This document shows positions 63,625 through 64,000 of a stretch of 64,000 bases of DNA, one piece after another. The stretch's first letter is position 1, and each line of letters opens with the position of its first letter. Made by a program: the position numbers and the translations under genes. Origin of the DNA: Mycobacterium sp. ITM-2016-00318 (GTDB taxonomy: Bacteria; Actinomycetota; Actinomycetes; Mycobacteriales; Mycobacteriaceae); NCBI RefSeq assembly GCF_002968285.2, contig NZ_CP134400.1:2852001-2916000 (forward strand), written 5' to 3'. A model generated the notes under the pieces. That model had not been told where the DNA came from and made no database searches. It was given only the letters and a program-made list of their open reading frames with translations.

Positions 63625-64000
63625 GTGGTAGACAAGCCACGTCAGGAGCAGCTGGATCTCACGCCGAGCGACGGCGCACCGCAACCGCCCGCCACAGCTC
63701 CCAGCGAACCGGTGCAGGCCGGACTCTTCCCCGATGACTCGGTGCCGGACGAGCTCGTCGGCTACCGCGGGCCGAGCGCCTGCCAGATCGCAGGCATCAC
63801 CTATCGCCAGTTGGACTACTGGGCCAGGACCTCACTGGTCGTGCCGTCGATCCGCAGCGCTGCGGGGTCCGGCAGCCAGCGGTTGTACTCGTTCAAGGAC
63901 ATTCTGGTCCTCAAGATCGTCAAGCGTCTGCTCGACACCGGCATCTCACTGCACAACATCCGGGTCGCGGTCGATCACCTTCGCCAGCGCGGCGTACGCG
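63625..64000 (+). CDS. MerR-family regulator (Rv1830-like), 5' part
   Basis: 125 codons are visible from GTG 63625, with GAGAGGA 7 nt upstream, and the gene runs off the window. After a Pro-rich N-terminal tail of about 45 residues comes the DNA-binding domain: GYRGPSACQIAGITYRQLDYWART and GSQRLYSFKDILVLKIVKRLLD. Rv1830 of M. tuberculosis is the matching protein; it has been linked to cell-division control and drug tolerance in mycobacteria. The 242-nt gap upstream holds no other gene that I can support. Confidence 0.92.
   Translation, partial: MVDKPRQEQLDLTPSDGAPQPPATAPSEPVQAGLFPDDSVPDELVGYRGPSACQIAGITYRQLDYWARTSLVVPSIRSAAGSGSQRLYSFKDILVLKIVKRLLDTGISLHNIRVAVDHLRQRGVR

Noticed and set aside
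63413..63631. 72-codon frame before the Rv1830-like gene
   Set aside because: No motif or ribosome site, and it overlaps the true GTG start region; likely untranslated intergenic sequence.
1..64000. Mobile elements, prophage or integration sites
   Set aside because: No transposase, integrase or flanking direct repeats were seen, and no tRNA gene was recognised by eye; tRNAscan would be needed to exclude one fully.

Overview
The window looks like chromosome from a mycobacterium, most likely a fast-growing environmental Mycolicibacterium. It is GC-rich and GTG starts are frequent. The right half follows the order known from M. tuberculosis Rv1812c to Rv1830: NDH-2-like protein, sterol desaturase (Rv1814), trypsin-like protease (Rv1815), FAD dehydrogenase (Rv1817), BacA-type ABC exporter (Rv1819c), IlvG (Rv1820), SecA2, PgsA2, Rv1823-1825, GcvH, GarA, Rv1828, Rv1829, Rv1830. 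No rRNA, tRNA, insertion sequence, prophage or CRISPR array was seen.

Layout. (1) 2-10588 (+): a tightly coupled catabolic operon, entered part-way through a Baeyer-Villiger-type monooxygenase. It continues with an SDR, a class III CoA-transferase, four acyl-CoA dehydrogenase genes (two full-length plus short pairs), a ThDP lyase and an aldehyde dehydrogenase. (2) 10589-15015 (-): a four-gene molybdenum hydroxylase operon (large subunit, CoxG, FAD subunit, 2Fe-2S subunit), convergent with operon 1. Its divergent upstream region carries a near-perfect 18-bp palindrome. (3) 15152-29737: SRPBCC proteins, small secreted proteins, a mycolic-acid-type methyltransferase, two regulator or lipid genes, an NDH-2-like flavoprotein, a Tat-type GH16 protein, a NUDIX protein, and a minus-strand operon of hydrolase, iron-sulfur reductase, Ser/Thr kinase and SnoaL-like protein. 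(4) 29817-36697: malQ (frame-broken), a DapDC-like decarboxylase, an MFS permease, and an MpaB-TetR-SMR-SMR operon. (5) 36802-47287 (+): esterase, sterol-desaturase-like enzyme, a KhtT/KhtU-like K+/H+ antiporter pair, a frame-broken DadA-like oxidase, a frame-broken B-lectin/LysM protein, a serine protease, an ArsR/SRPBCC/glyoxalase/FAD-dehydrogenase run. (6) 47284-53087 (-): three tandem paralogous BacA/SbmA-type ABC exporters where M. tuberculosis has one. (7) 53429-64000 (+): the conserved ilvG-GNAT-secA2-pgsA2-DUF881-small basic protein-DUF881-gcvH-garA-ftsR-BFN-MerR block.

Two window-wide patterns stand out. First, six genes or gene remnants between 15.5 and 53.2 kb carry one frame break each while the protein sequence continues sensibly in another frame. 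Five of them are otherwise intact, so base-level sequence error is as likely as gene decay. Second, many genes have a TAnnnT box ending 6-8 nt before an ATG or GTG, the geometry of leaderless mycobacterial transcripts; this was used to choose several starts.

Limits: everything was read by eye from sequence, without database searches. Family assignments rest on recognised motifs and gene order. Promoter and operator calls are pattern-based.
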